DNA of 64,000 nt from Zygnema circumcarinatum (lineage: Eukaryota > Streptophyta > Zygnematophyceae > Zygnematales > Zygnemataceae): NCBI GenBank assembly GCA_037447605.1, contig CM074804.1, positions 211,648 to 275,647 on the forward strand, written 5' to 3'. Positions 14,624-28,200 of this stretch are shown here, piece after piece. The notes beneath the pieces are model-generated. The model was not told the origin of the DNA. It searched no databases and saw nothing but the letters and a program-made list of their open reading frames with translations. Position numbers and translations under genes: made by a program. Within the stretch, counting starts at the first letter, position 1, and each line of letters begins with the position of its first letter.

Positions 14624-16735
14624 TTCGTCCATGGAATAGGCGGTCTTTATGGATTACATGTATGGAAACCGTGGGGTGGCCTTGTCCCGGTCGGACTCTG
14701 GTTGACTCCCTGCACTGGAAGGTGGAACGAGGATTGAGACTATTTTTTTTTAAATATCTGTAACATCCAACTAGGATCTCTACAAGTTTGTGCTTGCGAC
14801 AAATATGGTTAAAACAGGAGCTCTTTTTATCCTAAAAAACGTAGAAAGGATCTGAACAGTGTTTACGTCAAGTCTGAGGACTCTTAGAACAGGATTGTGG
14901 TCGCTAATTGAAATAGAAATCATATACAACAGCATTAACATATTTGCTCGTATACGTGGCTTGACAAGGAATGTCATATTTTCCACATAATTCGATTTTT
15001 ATTTGTCATTCGTTTTTTCCGCGAAAGGCTTCATCTTCTCATTGGAGAAGTTTAGAAGTTTATCTTTCACTTTGAGGAGCTCTGATCCCTTCTTTCCGTT
15101 TTGTTTTGAAAAGTAACATTCAGACTATGCAGGCTCCTTATGACACTGACAGAAACCAAAAGATAAGCCCTCAATTAAGTGAAGAAAAAGGCGGTCCATA
15201 AGCTACCTAGTACATGGTAGAGCACAAAATCTGCCAGCTGCAAATAAAAAAACGAGCGCAGTAGTCGTTAATGTGAAAGAGGTAAAAAGGGATGGATGTC
15301 TCTCTTTCAGTGAAAGAATTTTCGTCCAACCGACCGATGCCCTGTCTGCTGCTTAGCACCAACCCTAACAGCGTAACTGAATACCAGAATGTGCATGCTT
15401 TAATCTGCCTCTCCCTGTCATTATTTATTCCACAGCGCAGCAAATGTATGTACAGGTTCCAGCCCTTTCATCGCTGGCTGAATCTTATCACTTTCATTGA
15501 ATAGCAGGCCCGATCCCTGAATTTGTGATCGCATGTAATTCCTTCTTTCTAAAATTTTCAGTTTGTCTTCCAGGAGACCAGTCTGACCTTGGACAATGGT
15601 GCGAAGTTGGGGTGCAGGCGAAGCCATCATGTTTCCAAGAGAAGTTTCGAGTCGTTGGAATGACACATATGATATGCTTGTTGCTTATTGTAAGGTGATT
15701 CAAACCGTCGAATCTGTGACTGCATTCTTCCCCAGGTCCTCGTCCTATTGGCGCAGGATCTGCAGTGGTGCAATTCCGTTCCCGGAAAAAACGTCAGTAT
15801 ATCCATGCTGTTATTATACGCAATGTCACTATAACGTGAGTAGACTGTACTTTGTAGCGGCGATAGCCGCTAGGTTCACCAACAAATGCTCCAACGATTG
15901 GCATCGGGTGGGTTGCTATCGCCAACCAATGGTTTCTGCTTCCAACCATTGCAAATGGTTGGCAATTTTTGACTAACGGCTCCAGTCTTGTATTTTTGCC
16001 ACACGACACAGACCCATGTGAAGGGGCTTCGCACCCCATGAGATTACTTTCGATCTTTTACTTTTGCATATTGAAAAAGGGTTGCGAAGGAGACTTCCGG
16101 TTCTGAGATGGTAGAGTGTGTGCGGCCCCATGTTGGGGTTGGAAATGGTGCAGTGGACATCTGTTGGTCGTGCACAACTATAAGATGGGAAAGTCAATGG
16201 CATGAATGACGCATGGCACGGTATTGATGCTTGCATGCAATTAGAAGCTTTTGAAGTTATGATTTTTTTAACGCAAAAGCGTTCTTGACCCAGCCGTGGT
16301 CTAAGTTGCAAGTAACAACAAAAGAGAAGCCCTCGCACACAACGGGGACGTGAATTGGCATTGATCTCACGATGGCGATGCCATCACATGTACATGGCCA
16401 ACAACCACAACGACAACATGGGGAACCACGACGAACCAACTGCTCGCAAAGGAACTAAGGACAAAGAAATCCATGCGAAGTTTCTTGTGAGAAAGTCAAA
16501 GATAGTTACAGTTACAGTAATGTCAAAGCTGCAGTGACTGCGACATGTGAGCAAGGTTCTACGCTTTTCTTTGAAGAGTCAAACGTTCTGACCAGTTCCG
16601 TGCCAAACCACGCGCATTTCACATGTGTCCTCCGTTCGATTTTATTTTGCCGTTCAGAAGGCGTTGACGTTACCGTACTACTGTATTGTCCTCTCCCTCT
16701 CCCTCTCCCTCTCCCTCTTCCTCCCACGAGCATTC
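14624..16735. other. Intergenic region, no gene recognised
   Basis: Contains the 3' flank of the CA1P-phosphatase gene and the upstream region of RPP40. A minus-strand open frame at 15421-15666 has mixed, protein-like composition (LLEDKLKILERRNYMRSQ) but no recognisable family or convincing partner exons. Near 15900-15980 there is a cluster of ATTGG/CCAAT words including the perfect hairpin CCAACCATT-GCA-AATGGTTGG. Confidence 0.4.
16690..16722 (+). repeat. (CTCTCC)n tract just upstream of the RPP40 start
   Basis: CCTCTCCCTCTCCCTCTC-type repeat ending 14 bases before the proposed ATG at 16736. Similar CTCTCC tracts directly precede the starts of the PC-esterase and NDUFA9 genes on their coding strands. 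Confidence 0.8.
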
Positions 16736-18855
16736 ATGGCGGGCCCTTGCCTGGCAGTGCGCGCATCCTCCTTCCTGCATCCCCGGCAGCCCGAAGGCGC
16801 GCAGGCCGGGCTGGAGGAGCACCCGCTCAACAGCCGCGTGGAAATTCTCCTTCCGCTCTCGCCGCACTCTCACGCGGAGGGAGGAGGTGCGGGCCTTACG
16901 CATGCCTCTGCTCCACGGTGCCGTCGCATGCGACTGTTCCACGGCAGCGTGATGCAGTTTTTTTGAATCCTGTCTTGCATCGAACCTCAAAAAGCCTCAC
17001 ATTGTCAACATATTGGCACCCCCTATTGAGTGTAACTACGTCAATCGTCGGTCTAAGTCAACTGGCAAAGTTAACTGTATGTCTCATGTATGTAATTAGT
17101 TTTTTTGAGATCTTTGCCATGTTGTAACGGGTGCAGAAGCGTTAGCAGAAAGCACATTCTCTGCTGTCGAGAAGGCGTGCGGAGGGCGGCCTTTTTTCTA
17201 TTTGGTGCGAATGCCGGTGTCCACTTTTGTGGAGGACCCTTTCTTAAAAAAGTACATTAGAAACGAAGGTGTGTTTCTGCAGTTCTCCCACTTGCCCTAC
17301 AACCGCTAGCTCTAATGCTCGGAAAACGCAAATCCCTTAAACCACTACTCTCCGAACCCACAAGCGCTACAGTAAAGACCTGAATTCCTTCAAGCTCTAA
17401 ATGTCTCGCCCAACTCTTGATTTCTCCACTTCAATTTTGAACCAGTGTGCCCCGGAATTCGGGTTCTGGCTTTATTGCTTCTTAGCATGGAACGGCCATG
17501 CTGGGAGCAGGGGAATTTTGTGCACTGTCGTGTGGAACGGAAATTGACTGCACGGATGTGACAGCTGTCACGCCTGATGGTGAGTAATCTTTTTTTGTTA
17601 GTCTATTTTGAGGTTAGGCAGAAAAGGCTGGGAAGGGTCGAGAACGGTTGAAGGCGGGTAGTGGTAGAGGGGAAGGGGACGAGGAGAGGAGTGGGAGGGA
17701 GGGAAGGAGGGTGAGAGGGTAGGGGATACGTGTGAGGGAAAGGAGGGGGAGGCGGAGATGAGAGGGGTTGAGTGGGAGAGAGAGAGGGAGAGGGAGGGCC
17801 TTCATTAACAGCAGAAAGTTTCTAGCGCTGCAGGAAAGCTCCACCTTGCAGTCACGAAAAGTAGCTACGAGCAGCTCGGACTCTGTGGTACTTTACATCT
17901 CCCTCGCCTCTCTCTCTTCTTCCTCGTTGTGGTACTCACTTCGCTCCCTCTTCTCTCAATCCTCCCTTTGTTCGCTCTTTCTTCTTTGTCACTCCCTCTC
18001 TCTCTCCCCCTCTCCCACTCTCTCTCTGCTCTCCACACCTTAAATGTCTCGCTCTATGCAGAATATCATTAAGCGAAGGCCAAATGTTTTCAGCTCAATT
18101 GCTTGGGGTTCTGCCTAGACGAAGACTCAAAATTAGCTTCGTCTCTCCTTATCATATGCAAATATGAATGTGTCTTCTCCTGCAGTTGCACCGCCTTTAT
18201 GCTGCTTCTCCTTCACCGTTCTCACTTTCTCTCTGTCTCCCACCCCCCCCTCTCTCTCCTCTCCCCCTCTCCTGTTTCGGCATGCAGGAGAAGCTTCCCG
18301 GCTGACACCTGGCAGGAGATACAGTATCCTCAGACACTCCCTCTCACTCTGCAGCAGGTCTGCCTTTCCACAGACTTCTTCGCCTTCTCCATTGAGAGGG
18401 TCTCAATACCAACTCAACTGAATACCAACACAACCTCAGATACATTAAATGAAATACTTCAGCGTTATTTGTTCATTTGCCACAAATTTTGTAAACTGAT
18501 CCTTGTCCTTGGCATATGGCGAGAAAAGCTGCTGAGCTAGACCCTCTTTAAGTGTCTGCTTTTGTGTATATGTTCAGGGTTTTTTCTCGTGAGTGCTATG
18601 GCTATCTTCTGGAAATGTCAAGAGAGTTTTTTTTCACTCAATGATGGCAGATATTTGCATTGATTTGAGGGCGAAATCATTCGCGCCCGGCCGGAAACTG
18701 CATGACCGGGTGAGGACCATGTTCTCCCCTCCGAAACTTTTGCAAGTTTTTAGTTTCTGGACTTCATTTGTATGGAATCCCAAGCAAATCGGCTGGAGGA
18801 GAGTGCCTACGATCTGATGCTGTTCTTCAGAGGGAGAGGCAGTGAGATGAGGAGA

Positions 18856-18901
<46 letters not shown>

Positions 18902-21158
18902 GATTGAGAAGAGGGAGGCACTTATGAGCGGTTGGATTTGGGACTTCTTCTCTTTTTCTGTAATATTCCCATTTTTTTTTTTTTACAAGGCGTTTCGCTC
19001 GGTTTTGTGAGATTGTGAGTTGGAAAACTGAAGCGGAGAGCCATTGTTTTGGACCTTCTTGGGACAGGTGGTGCAGTGTTTGAGAGAGCGAGGGGCAGCC
19101 ATGGAGTTCCTCTGCTCCTTCTTTGTCGGTAAGTCGGAGAGAGCGAGAGAGAGTGAGGAGGATAACACCTTCCATCAACTCTACACCACCTCCTCTCCAT
19201 CCATTCCTATTTAAATGTGCCGCCATCTACCTCGTCTCCTGTCCTTCTGTCCCCCCCCCTCCTCTCTCTCGCTCGTCCCCCCTCCCGACTCCTTCTTCCC
19301 TTCCCCCCCTCTCTCTCCATCCCCCTCTCTCTCCCTCCTCTCTCTCCCTCTCACCCTCTCTTCTCCCCTCCTCTCTCTCTGCCCTCCCTCTCTCTCCCCT
19401 CCTGACCCTCACTCCTCTCTCTCCCCTCTCTCTCTTCCGGCTCTCTCTCTCCACCCCCCCTTCTCTCCCCCCCACTCCCCTCTTCCCCACACCTCTCCTT
19501 CCTCTATGGCTCTCCCTCACGCTGGGCACTTTCCTTTGCTCTCCTTTTTGCAGACGGCATCTGCCAGGCCATAGACTTCCCCTCCTCTTCAGAAAAGCGC
19601 GAAATCGGAGTCCAAACACTCTCTGCAGCGCTGCGGCCCTTCCCTCTTCCTCCTCTCGGGTGCGGCCCGCGGATCAGTCCAGTAGTGGTGTATGAGAGGA
19701 AGAGACAGAGGGAGAAGGAGAGGGAGAGAGCGGGAGAGGGAGGGCTTAAAGGAGTGTCGGTTAGTGGGAGAGGGCATGAAGAGGGTGGAGGAGCTGCGGA
19801 GGAGATGGAGGTTGAGGGACGAGGTGGAAGGGAGTGGGATGGGAGAGCTTGTCCTTTAGATTCGGAGTTTTTGGCAGCGCTTTTTGAGTGGGCGGGAGCA
19901 GCCACATGCCAACTGCAGAGGTCGATCTCGCTCTCTCTTTCTCTCTCTCTCTCGTCTCTCTCGCTCTCGCTTTCTTCCCCTCTCTCTCTCCCTCTCTGTG
20001 TCTCGCTCTCATTGAGCTGACTTGCGTAGGTTCGACCTTGCGGCCTGAGCAGGTACGAATGGCCAATTCCATGGAGGGGGGAGGCCCAGCTGGGAGAGGT
20101 CCATGCGATTGGCTGGAAGGGGCTCATCTCGCACGTGCAGGTATGAATGGAAGAGGAGCAAAGACAAAAAAGACGAAAAAGGGAAAATGGCCGAAGAAGG
20201 GGGGGAGTGGGGGATAGGGGGGCGTTTCTCTGATTTTGTTTTGCATGTTGTAAGCTAAAACTTCGGGTGTATAGTCTATCTGCTTTCACAGTTTCTCCCT
20301 TCTCTGGCTTTCATTTTCATACCTTTTTTATTTTTCCGTGTTTTGAGGGTTTTTGCAGGTGAAAGCATGTGTAGAGCAGGCCAGGTAAGGGATATGAATT
20401 GTTAACCTGAAACGTACTTTTTTTTTTTGGGAACTCACATAAGGCAAAAGGTTCTCGGTTGTTGGAGAACTCCTTTTTAAACCCTCGCAAGGTTAGAATT
20501 AAATTGTCTGCTCCTTTTTTTTGCCCTTCTTTTCACTGCAGAGCATTGGTGACGTCATCTAAAGTTGCATGGACAGCTGTCGTGGTTTGGGGCTTCGCGG
20601 ATGCTCCGGTAAGTCCCATAACATTGGTAATATTCATACTTCATGTGAGTGCAAAGACAAATGTTGACATTGCTTGTAGTTGTATTACTTGTTTACACTT
20701 GCTCAGTACTTTTTGTTGTACGGAGCATTCTGACAGGTATCGTGGGGTCAAGCGGAACATGGGTTCTTGGAAGGAGGAGAGAATGATTCTGTGCTGTTTA
20801 TATTCCCAAGTGACCGCTTCCTTTTGTTCAGGTAAAGTCTTGGAACATTCGTTTGGGGTGAGTGAAGAGAGGGAGAGAGAGCTTGCTGTTTTGCAGGAGA
20901 TAATGTCTGTACTTTGAAGCTCTCCCCATCTCTCTCCGTCCCTCCCCATCTCTCTTTTCCTCTCGTCTCTCTCCTCTCGCCCTCTCTCTTCTCTTCCTCT
21001 GTTTTCCTGTTTTTTCTCAGCATTCCTCTTCCCACCTCTTCCCCCCTCTCCCGTCTCTATCTTCCCTCCTCTCTCCCTCTCCCTCCCTCTCCTCTCCTAA
21101 CCTTGAAGTCTCTGCTTTTGCATGCAGAGCTGCGGCCAAAAGTGACATGATGCGCTGA
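16736..21158 (+). CDS. RPP40: Ribonuclease P/MRP protein subunit p40 (RPP40-like), multi-exon
   Basis: RPP40 is a protein subunit of nuclear RNase P and MRP, acting in tRNA 5' processing and rRNA maturation. Exons I can support: 16736-16948, 17486-17579, 17834-17887, 19554-19920, 20053-20140, 20359-20384 (26 nt), 20542-20608, 20737-20831 and 21128-21158. The last six join in phase and read EFLAALFEWAGA, YEWPIPWRGEAQLG, GWKGLISHVQ, VKACVEQARALV, WTAVVVWGFADAP and VSWGQAEHGFLEGGEN, ending AAAKSDMMR-stop. The GFADxPVSW...EHGF block is the family's hallmark. TPDGKLHLAV and SSYEQLGL, spanning 17579/17834, match the N-terminal half. Middle exons are unresolved; candidates are 18062-18107 (RRPNVFSSIAWG) and 18288-18357. 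The 367-base exon has a low-complexity KRQREKERERAGEG insert. Introns carry heavy CT and AG tracts. Confidence 0.87.
18857..18898. repeat. (AG)n microsatellite in an RPP40 intron
   Basis: About 42 bases of AG dinucleotide inside the unresolved middle of the RPP40 gene. It separates stretches where I could not place exons. Confidence 0.95.
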
Positions 21159-22225
21159 TGCTTCCGAGGAGCCTTTCCACTGAGCTTTCGTGGAGGCTTC
21201 TCCTTCTAAGCTGCTCTTTCATGAGGGCTCGGCTGGCTGTCTCTCTGCTTATGGAGGCCGTGGGAGAGTCATTGAAGGAGCGCCTCTAGGGAGTGGAAAT
21301 GGCCGCCTTTTTACTGTATTCATAGACTCACCAAAATATCGAAGCAACTTTTGAGCCAATGACAAGGCGATTTGTGATGATTTGTGGCGATTTGTGATGG
21401 AAATCTACCTTTTTTAATGCAAGGTGTTGAGAATAGGTGTTGGGGAAGGGGTGGGGAGAAGAGGAAGTGAGGGAGAAAGAAAGGTAAATCGCTCTCCAGC
21501 TCATTCGTAGGCTATCTACCTGTCACCAGCATCAGCAATTATGATTCGGCAACGAATGTATGTCAAAACATCCAGAAAAGTTACCAAAGTGCCACTCAAA
21601 AAAGCCCACAGGTAGCGCAAGCAGACTTTCAGATACTGTTGATTTCAGCAGATAATGCTTCACTAGGTTGGACCATTCTATGGCATATTTATCCAGCTAG
21701 GATTTTTAAAATGTACATTTTGGCTGGACTTCGAATGCTATTGGCGAGAAGTCTAAGCACACTAGCGCATCAAACGTCCCCCCCCCCGACCCTCTTACTT
21801 CCTTGGGCTCTCCTTTCTCTCGCTCTCCCTCTCTCCCTGGCTCTCTATCTCCCTCTCTCCCTCGCTCTATGTTCACCTGATAATTGGCTAATCCTAAAGA
21901 CTTCAGAGTCCCTCCCTCCCAGTCAGTCACCTCGCAGGGCTTAAGTGAAGGCCGTCCATAGCCCTTATTGCTTGGAGCCAGCAGACATTCATTTACACTG
22001 CGAGCAATACGCTCCTCAACTCCATTTCCTCCATGCAAGGGTTCCTCCACATAAAATCCCCAAATCGTTTAAATCCTTGACAATCTTGAATCAATAAAGC
22101 TCCTCAATATCAATCTTCCGCAACTCCTTTCCGTCTCCCTCCTCAGCTCCAGACCTCCGACCGCCCAAGGGAGGCCTTTGGACTGCTTTATATGATGCAG
22201 ATCACCTTTGTTTCGTCTACTATCC
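21159..22225. other. Convergent 3' flanks of RPP40 and TOR
   Basis: RPP40 (plus) and TOR (minus) end towards each other across about 1.1 kb. No further gene is seen. A CT-rich stretch lies at 21778-21870. On the TOR side there is no A-run on the minus strand downstream of the TOR stop, so no retrogene-type poly(A) tail is visible. Confidence 0.5.
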
Positions 22226-25200
22226 TCACCAGAAGGGACACCACCCAATATAGCTCTGGCAGAGATTTTCATGTGAGGTAGCCTGACCTATCAGCCTCTG
22301 TACTTGGGTTTTCACACTAAGGCCGGGTTCCGTTTCCCGAGCATCTACGGGTCCCAGCACAGCCCCTGAAGTTGTCCTTTCCAGCCCCCCATATGCTGAA
22401 GCTTGCAGACTCCCAATAGACCCCCCACTTGCAGGCACAGTCCCAAAGTCTCTCCCTGTCAGCTTATTACTCATACGAGTCATAACGGCAACCGCTCTCT
22501 CATTCAGCACCTCATTGGCATCTCCCAGTTGCCCAACTGCTTGAAGAAGCTCCCTCTCTCTTGCCCCTCTCTGAGGGGGGGAGGGGAGGTTTCCAGTAGC
22601 TGCTAACTCGTCTACCCCTCCCCCCCCAGGTGGGCGAGGAAGACCAGCTGCTGCATGGCCTCCGGTGGGAGTCAAATTGAACAGTCTCCAGTTGATAAGA
22701 GGATCGTGAACAAATGCTTCCATCATAGCCATAACAGAGTCTTTGTTGGAACGCAACACCTGCAGAACTGCCTCACATGTGAAGCGGAAATTCCCCTCAA
22801 TTCCACTCACCTCCATGGCCTTCACCAGCATGCGTGTCAGTCGAAAGGGCACCTTCTCGGGAAACTTCTCTCGGTTCATCGAAGCTTCAAAGCAGTCCCC
22901 AAAATCGATGTGGATGATCTTTCCCGAAAACCGATCCAACATGAGGTTGCTAGGATGGCGATCTCCAAGGCCCAAAAGGTAGCCTACCATGCTCATTACC
23001 GCCAAACTTCTGGTATAGTTTGTCCGCCTATCCAGCCATACTTCTGAGCTTCGGCTCTTCAGCCAAAGGACACGAGCCAAGTCGTTCCCTGGAGTGTTCT
23101 CTAAGGCGTGCTCAAAAACCTCCACTTTCGCCATCAAGGTTAAGTGGTCATAGTCCGGGGCAAAGGCAAGCATAAAGCGGTGCTCCGCATTCACTGCCGT
23201 TTTTCGCGCATCACGGTATTCTCGGATGAGTTGGTGTAGGGTATCGCAATGGGGGAGCCACCCAATAAGGCCTGAGTTGGGAGAGAGGGGAATAACAGCA
23301 TACCGCTCTATGGAGAGGTCTTTTTCTGCCGCTGAGCGCGCATTGGTGAGGAGAGTATTGACCAGACCAAAGAGCTGCATGACACGCTCGTCCAGCCTTA
23401 GGTCTTCATGTCCTTTCAGAAGAAACACATATTCCGCCCCATCGCTTCCGTAGATCACGATCTTTCTAGGTCGCTGTTTTGATGTGATGACTTGAATTTG
23501 TTGAGCAAATCCTCCGATGGTTACCACCGGCGATCCGGCCCGATAAGTTCCCGGCATGGCCAGCTCCAAATTCTTCGCTTCCACGAGAGCAGGAGACACG
23601 TAATGGAGCTCAAGAGTGGTGAGAGAGGGAAGCTGCTTGTTTATGCGCTTAAACACATGGTAGTAGAGATCCCAAGCCTGAGTCAGCTCAGCCTCCTTCC
23701 CTGTACGACGATAATTCATGCAGCATTCGTTGGCCTCCTGCAACTCATGCCCATATGCTTGCACGAAGGCTATCTCTTTGAGGGTTTCTGCCCCCTGCTT
23801 TTCAAGCATGGAGTGAAGGGGAGCCAACACTGCCAGCATACCCTCCACATTCCTCTCCCCAAAGTAGAGTCTAGAAGCTTCTTCAAGGGCTTCATGCCAC
23901 ATTTCATGCCACAGAATGGCCACCCGAATGAGTTCAACACTCACAAGCTGTGCTTCATCCACTAGAACTGCACTGTGGGCTCTCACATTGTCTAACACAG
24001 ACTGGGCAGCAGTTCTACGAGCATTGCTCATAGACTTGCAAGCCACCAGCAAGGGGAACATGAGGGCTTGTGGATGGTGTCTCCCGATGCGAATTAAAAG
24101 GCTTTGAATGAGGCCACGAACGGCCGGCACACTAGCGTGAATCCGGGCAATAATCTGAGGAATAACGAGCAGCCACGTATCAATGTTCACAACCGCAAAA
24201 CCCTCCTGTAGAGCTGCCTGCACCTCCGCCCCATTTCCATGGCTGAACCATAGCGTGAGAAGACGGAGAATGTCCTGCACACTGTCGTCGCCATTGTCTC
24301 GACCAGGAGGGGAAAGTGCAATAGATCTAAAATAACCAGATACGGCTGCCACTACATGCCGCTGCGCTCCCTGCGGATTTCCCCTCACTGTATAATACGA
24401 CATAGCTGCCGTGTTGAAAAGGGCCCAAACATGCCACGCCTTTCCCCACCCCCTTGCCTCTTCTGTAGCTGCTCGGAGAGATGCAGTTATCTCCCCTACA
24501 GCCGGCTCTGAGAGAGCAGGCTGAAGTGCCCATGCCCAGCTTCCCAGCTTCAGAAACACGCGAGCAGCTAAAGAAACCGAGGTGCCCAGTTGACCTAAAT
24601 TTGCAGACCCTATTCCACCTTGCCCCAATCTCCTCCCTCCTGAACCAGCTCCTACAGCACCTCCAGAAAGCAAAGCAGCAGCCCCACCCATAGAGAGAGC
24701 AGTCCCTCCTTCCCCCTGCTGAGCCATCTCAGATGCCAAATCCTGTAAATGTCGATACGCTTGTCGCCTTGTGGTCTCCCCTCCTAACGACCACATATGT
24801 TTAAGGTAGGCCAGCATAACCTGAGGCACGGCGTTAGTACGGAGGCTCCCCATAGTGGATGCACCCATATGACTGCTACCTTGTGCTATTCCCACCGCCA
24901 CTCCATTCATGGCTGCTCCCACCCCCACCTGACCCATGGCCATAGCTGCTACCCTTCCTATCCCTCCTCCTCCTCCTCCTCCTCCTCCTCCTCCTGAGCT
25001 GCCCATATCAAGGGAGTGGCCTGCCTGCTCGGGATCATACTGCAGAAGGCGGAGAAGAGTGGAATGTGACTGAGAGATGCGTCCGCTCTTCCTACAAAGA
25101 GAAGAAAACTTTAGCCAAGTGGGGACATCTTCCGCCATAGGCAGCACTAGGGAGCGTACTGCCAACAGAGCCTGCCATACCTCCACATTCCGCTGCGTTC

Positions 25201-28200
25201 CGCGAATCCGGTCCTGCCACATCTGCTGAATTAGGGCTGCTCTCGGCTCCGAAACAGGGAGCTGCGAATACTCGATCACCTCCTCCAACTCTGCCAACTG
25301 CTGCACTCTCACCACATCCCCATAAGCCCTCTCATAGCTCTCTAACACGAGAGCTGCGAGTTCCGTAGCAAGAAGCTTCCTTGCCCTGTCCACATACATT
25401 CTAGCCTCGCTGTGTTGCCCTCTCCTTACACAGAGCACAGCCCGAAAGAAGGCCCCATCGCTTGAGCCCACTCCGAGCCCTCCTCCTGCCTGTGGAGCAC
25501 TTGCATGGAGGACCATTCTGCCACCTGTACCCCCTGGCGAGTCGCCCCCATCATCCAGAACAGAGACATATTCTGCCATCTCATCCCACTTCCCCATATT
25601 CCACGCTGCTTGAGCTCCGAGGGGTGCCATTTCCAGCCTCGCTGAAGGCTCTGCAGGGGCCCAAGCTTCCTTACAGAGAGCAGAAAGTTCTTCCCAGTGA
25701 GCTAAAGCTCCCAGACATCTCATTCTGCCTAAAGTGGCATCAAGCATCGCATGGGGGCTGAGAGCAGCTCCTGCCTTCCTCTCATATGCAGCTAAGGCCT
25801 CATCCCACCTCTGCAACTTCTCATACCAAGACTCTTTCAACTCCACGGCTAAGTGCTGCTGTGCATACACCAGAATTCCCACTGCTGCTTCGTGCTGCTG
25901 CAGCTGATTGTTGACATGAATGAGAGCCTCCACAGTGGTAGTGGGGCTCTGCTCAAATTCCATCTCCTTGTAGTGCAGGGCCTTAGCGTATGCGTGGCAT
26001 TTCTCCGCCAATGCCCCTAAGGTGCGGATATCCACAGGAAGGGGCTTCTCATCGTGCTCCATAAACTCTGCCAGGTTAAGAAGAGTGGCCAGAATTTCTG
26101 GGGGAATATTGGGAGAGGCAAATGCTGCCTCGAGACTGCGTACAAGCTGCTCCTGCGCTGTCTCATTCAGCTCCGCCCAGCAGCTTACAAAACCCGCTGC
26201 AAACAGCTCTCGGGCTACATGAGGCTGCAACTGAGCCAAACCCGCACACGTTCTGAGAGCAGGAGAGGGAGACTCCTTCAGCAGCTGCACGCTAAAGTGT
26301 CGCATCCACTCTGCCCAATCCTCCTTAGTGGACCTCTGGGAGCTCTCCCATGCCTTCTTTAGGCTCCTCTCATTCACCTTCAATTGCCGCCCAGCCACTA
26401 CCTCGGTCGCCTCTCCCTCCATCCTCTCGCTCTCTCCCTCCACGCTAAACCCATTCATGCTACCGCTGCTCCCATGGGGCGCCCCTCCCCCCCAAGGAGA
26501 TGCTGCCCCCACAGTACTATGGGACCCTGCAGGAAGCACATCCATCAGTAATGCAGGCTCCCTCCGCATGACTCTAGCAGCGACATTGTCAAACTTCGCA
26601 TGCTGCATTCTGTGCCGCTGCATGAGCTTCCGAATCGAAGGCACAAATATTAAAAAGTCAGCACCTTGAGCCACTGCTAGGGCACAAATCGCATCTGCAG
26701 CCTCTCTCCTTAGCTCGTCTATGGGTCCATCAAGCACCCGCATGAGGGGGTGCACTATGGCTGCAGCATGCCCAGCAACCTGCATTGCAGGAAGCAGTCT
26801 GGCCAGAGTGCGGAGGGCAGCCCTTTGAATCTCAAGAGGAGCATCGGAAAGACCGGGCTTGAAAAGTCGCACAAGGGCAGGCAATAGGAGGTGCATGTGG
26901 TCCTCCATGCTCGCCCCGAAGACCTCAAAGGTATGCAGAACAGGGGGCACCTTTGTGTAATCGCCTGTGCGTTCCGCTTCACTCAATATAGCTACACATC
27001 GAGGGAGAATTTCAGGCATGTGAGCTCGAAATTCGTCGTTCAGGGCCCGGCAGAGCTGCTCAACGAGGTTGAGGACGGGAGAGGCGGCGGGAGGGCGAGG
27101 AAGAACAGGCAGCATGAGCGCGTTCCAGTAGTCAAATATGAGAGAGAGAAGCTCATTCAAGTATTTCCGCATGTGTTGGCGGACAATGGCGACCAGCTGG
27201 GCAAGTTGCCAGAAGAGAAACTCCCGCAGCCCATCCTCGCAGGTCCTCATAACGTGAAAGAGTTCGGGCATGACTTTGGGAAGATAGGGCACACAGGCAA
27301 GCCCCATAGCTTTGAATATGTACATAACAGAGCCCACTACCCTCTGATGGTAGCTAGCAAGGGCCCCATCTCGGAGAATGCGCATCAATGCAGTGATGGC
27401 TACAGTGGAGTAATAGTCATCAGAGGTAGTGGATAGGCCTCCAGGTGGCAGCAGTTCTGTGGAGGGATCGTCCACTGACCTAGCATGCACGTGCGCTATG
27501 TGGCCCCCTCCCCCTCCTCCTCCTCCATCTGACGGCCCAGTGGATGCTACATTTGCAGGCTGGAGAGAGAGAGCTAACTGGTTTCTTTTATGAGTATGGG
27601 GGTCAAGAGCTCCCAGTATACCCAACACCTGCAGAACGGTTCTCCTCATCGACCAAGCAAGCTCCCCATTGAGGAGGCGGAGAAGCAATCCAAGAAGCTG
27701 GGGATACTCTGTATAGGGAGTCACCACATATCCCGTCGACTCTACAACCTGCCCAAGTGTGGCCACTGCAATTTCCTTTTTCCCTCCTGCAGCTCCGTCA
27801 TGAAGAGCATCCACAATGAGAGGAAGGAGCTCTCCAAGGTAAGATCGAAGGGCTCCCCCTCCCACCTTCGCCAACTCACCTACCGTAGCCAGCACACTCC
27901 CCACTACCCCCATAGTCCCCCCTCCTCCCGGAGCTCCCGCAGTGCCTGCAGCTCCTGTTGTTCCTTCCCGCAGCTTTCCTATCAACACTCGAAGAACAGG
28001 CGGTATATACGGCACGATAAGGCGAGTGCATCCACGAATAAGGCAGCCGAGCAGTCGGGCACTCTCTTCCTTCTGTTTGCTGTCTGTGCTGTGCTCTAAG
28101 TCCCCCAGTAGCTGCAAGAGATGCCTCCTGAGGGCTGGCAAAACATACGCCGGATTCCGGTTAGCGAGCCTGCCGGAAACAACTATGGCAAGCTCCCTCA

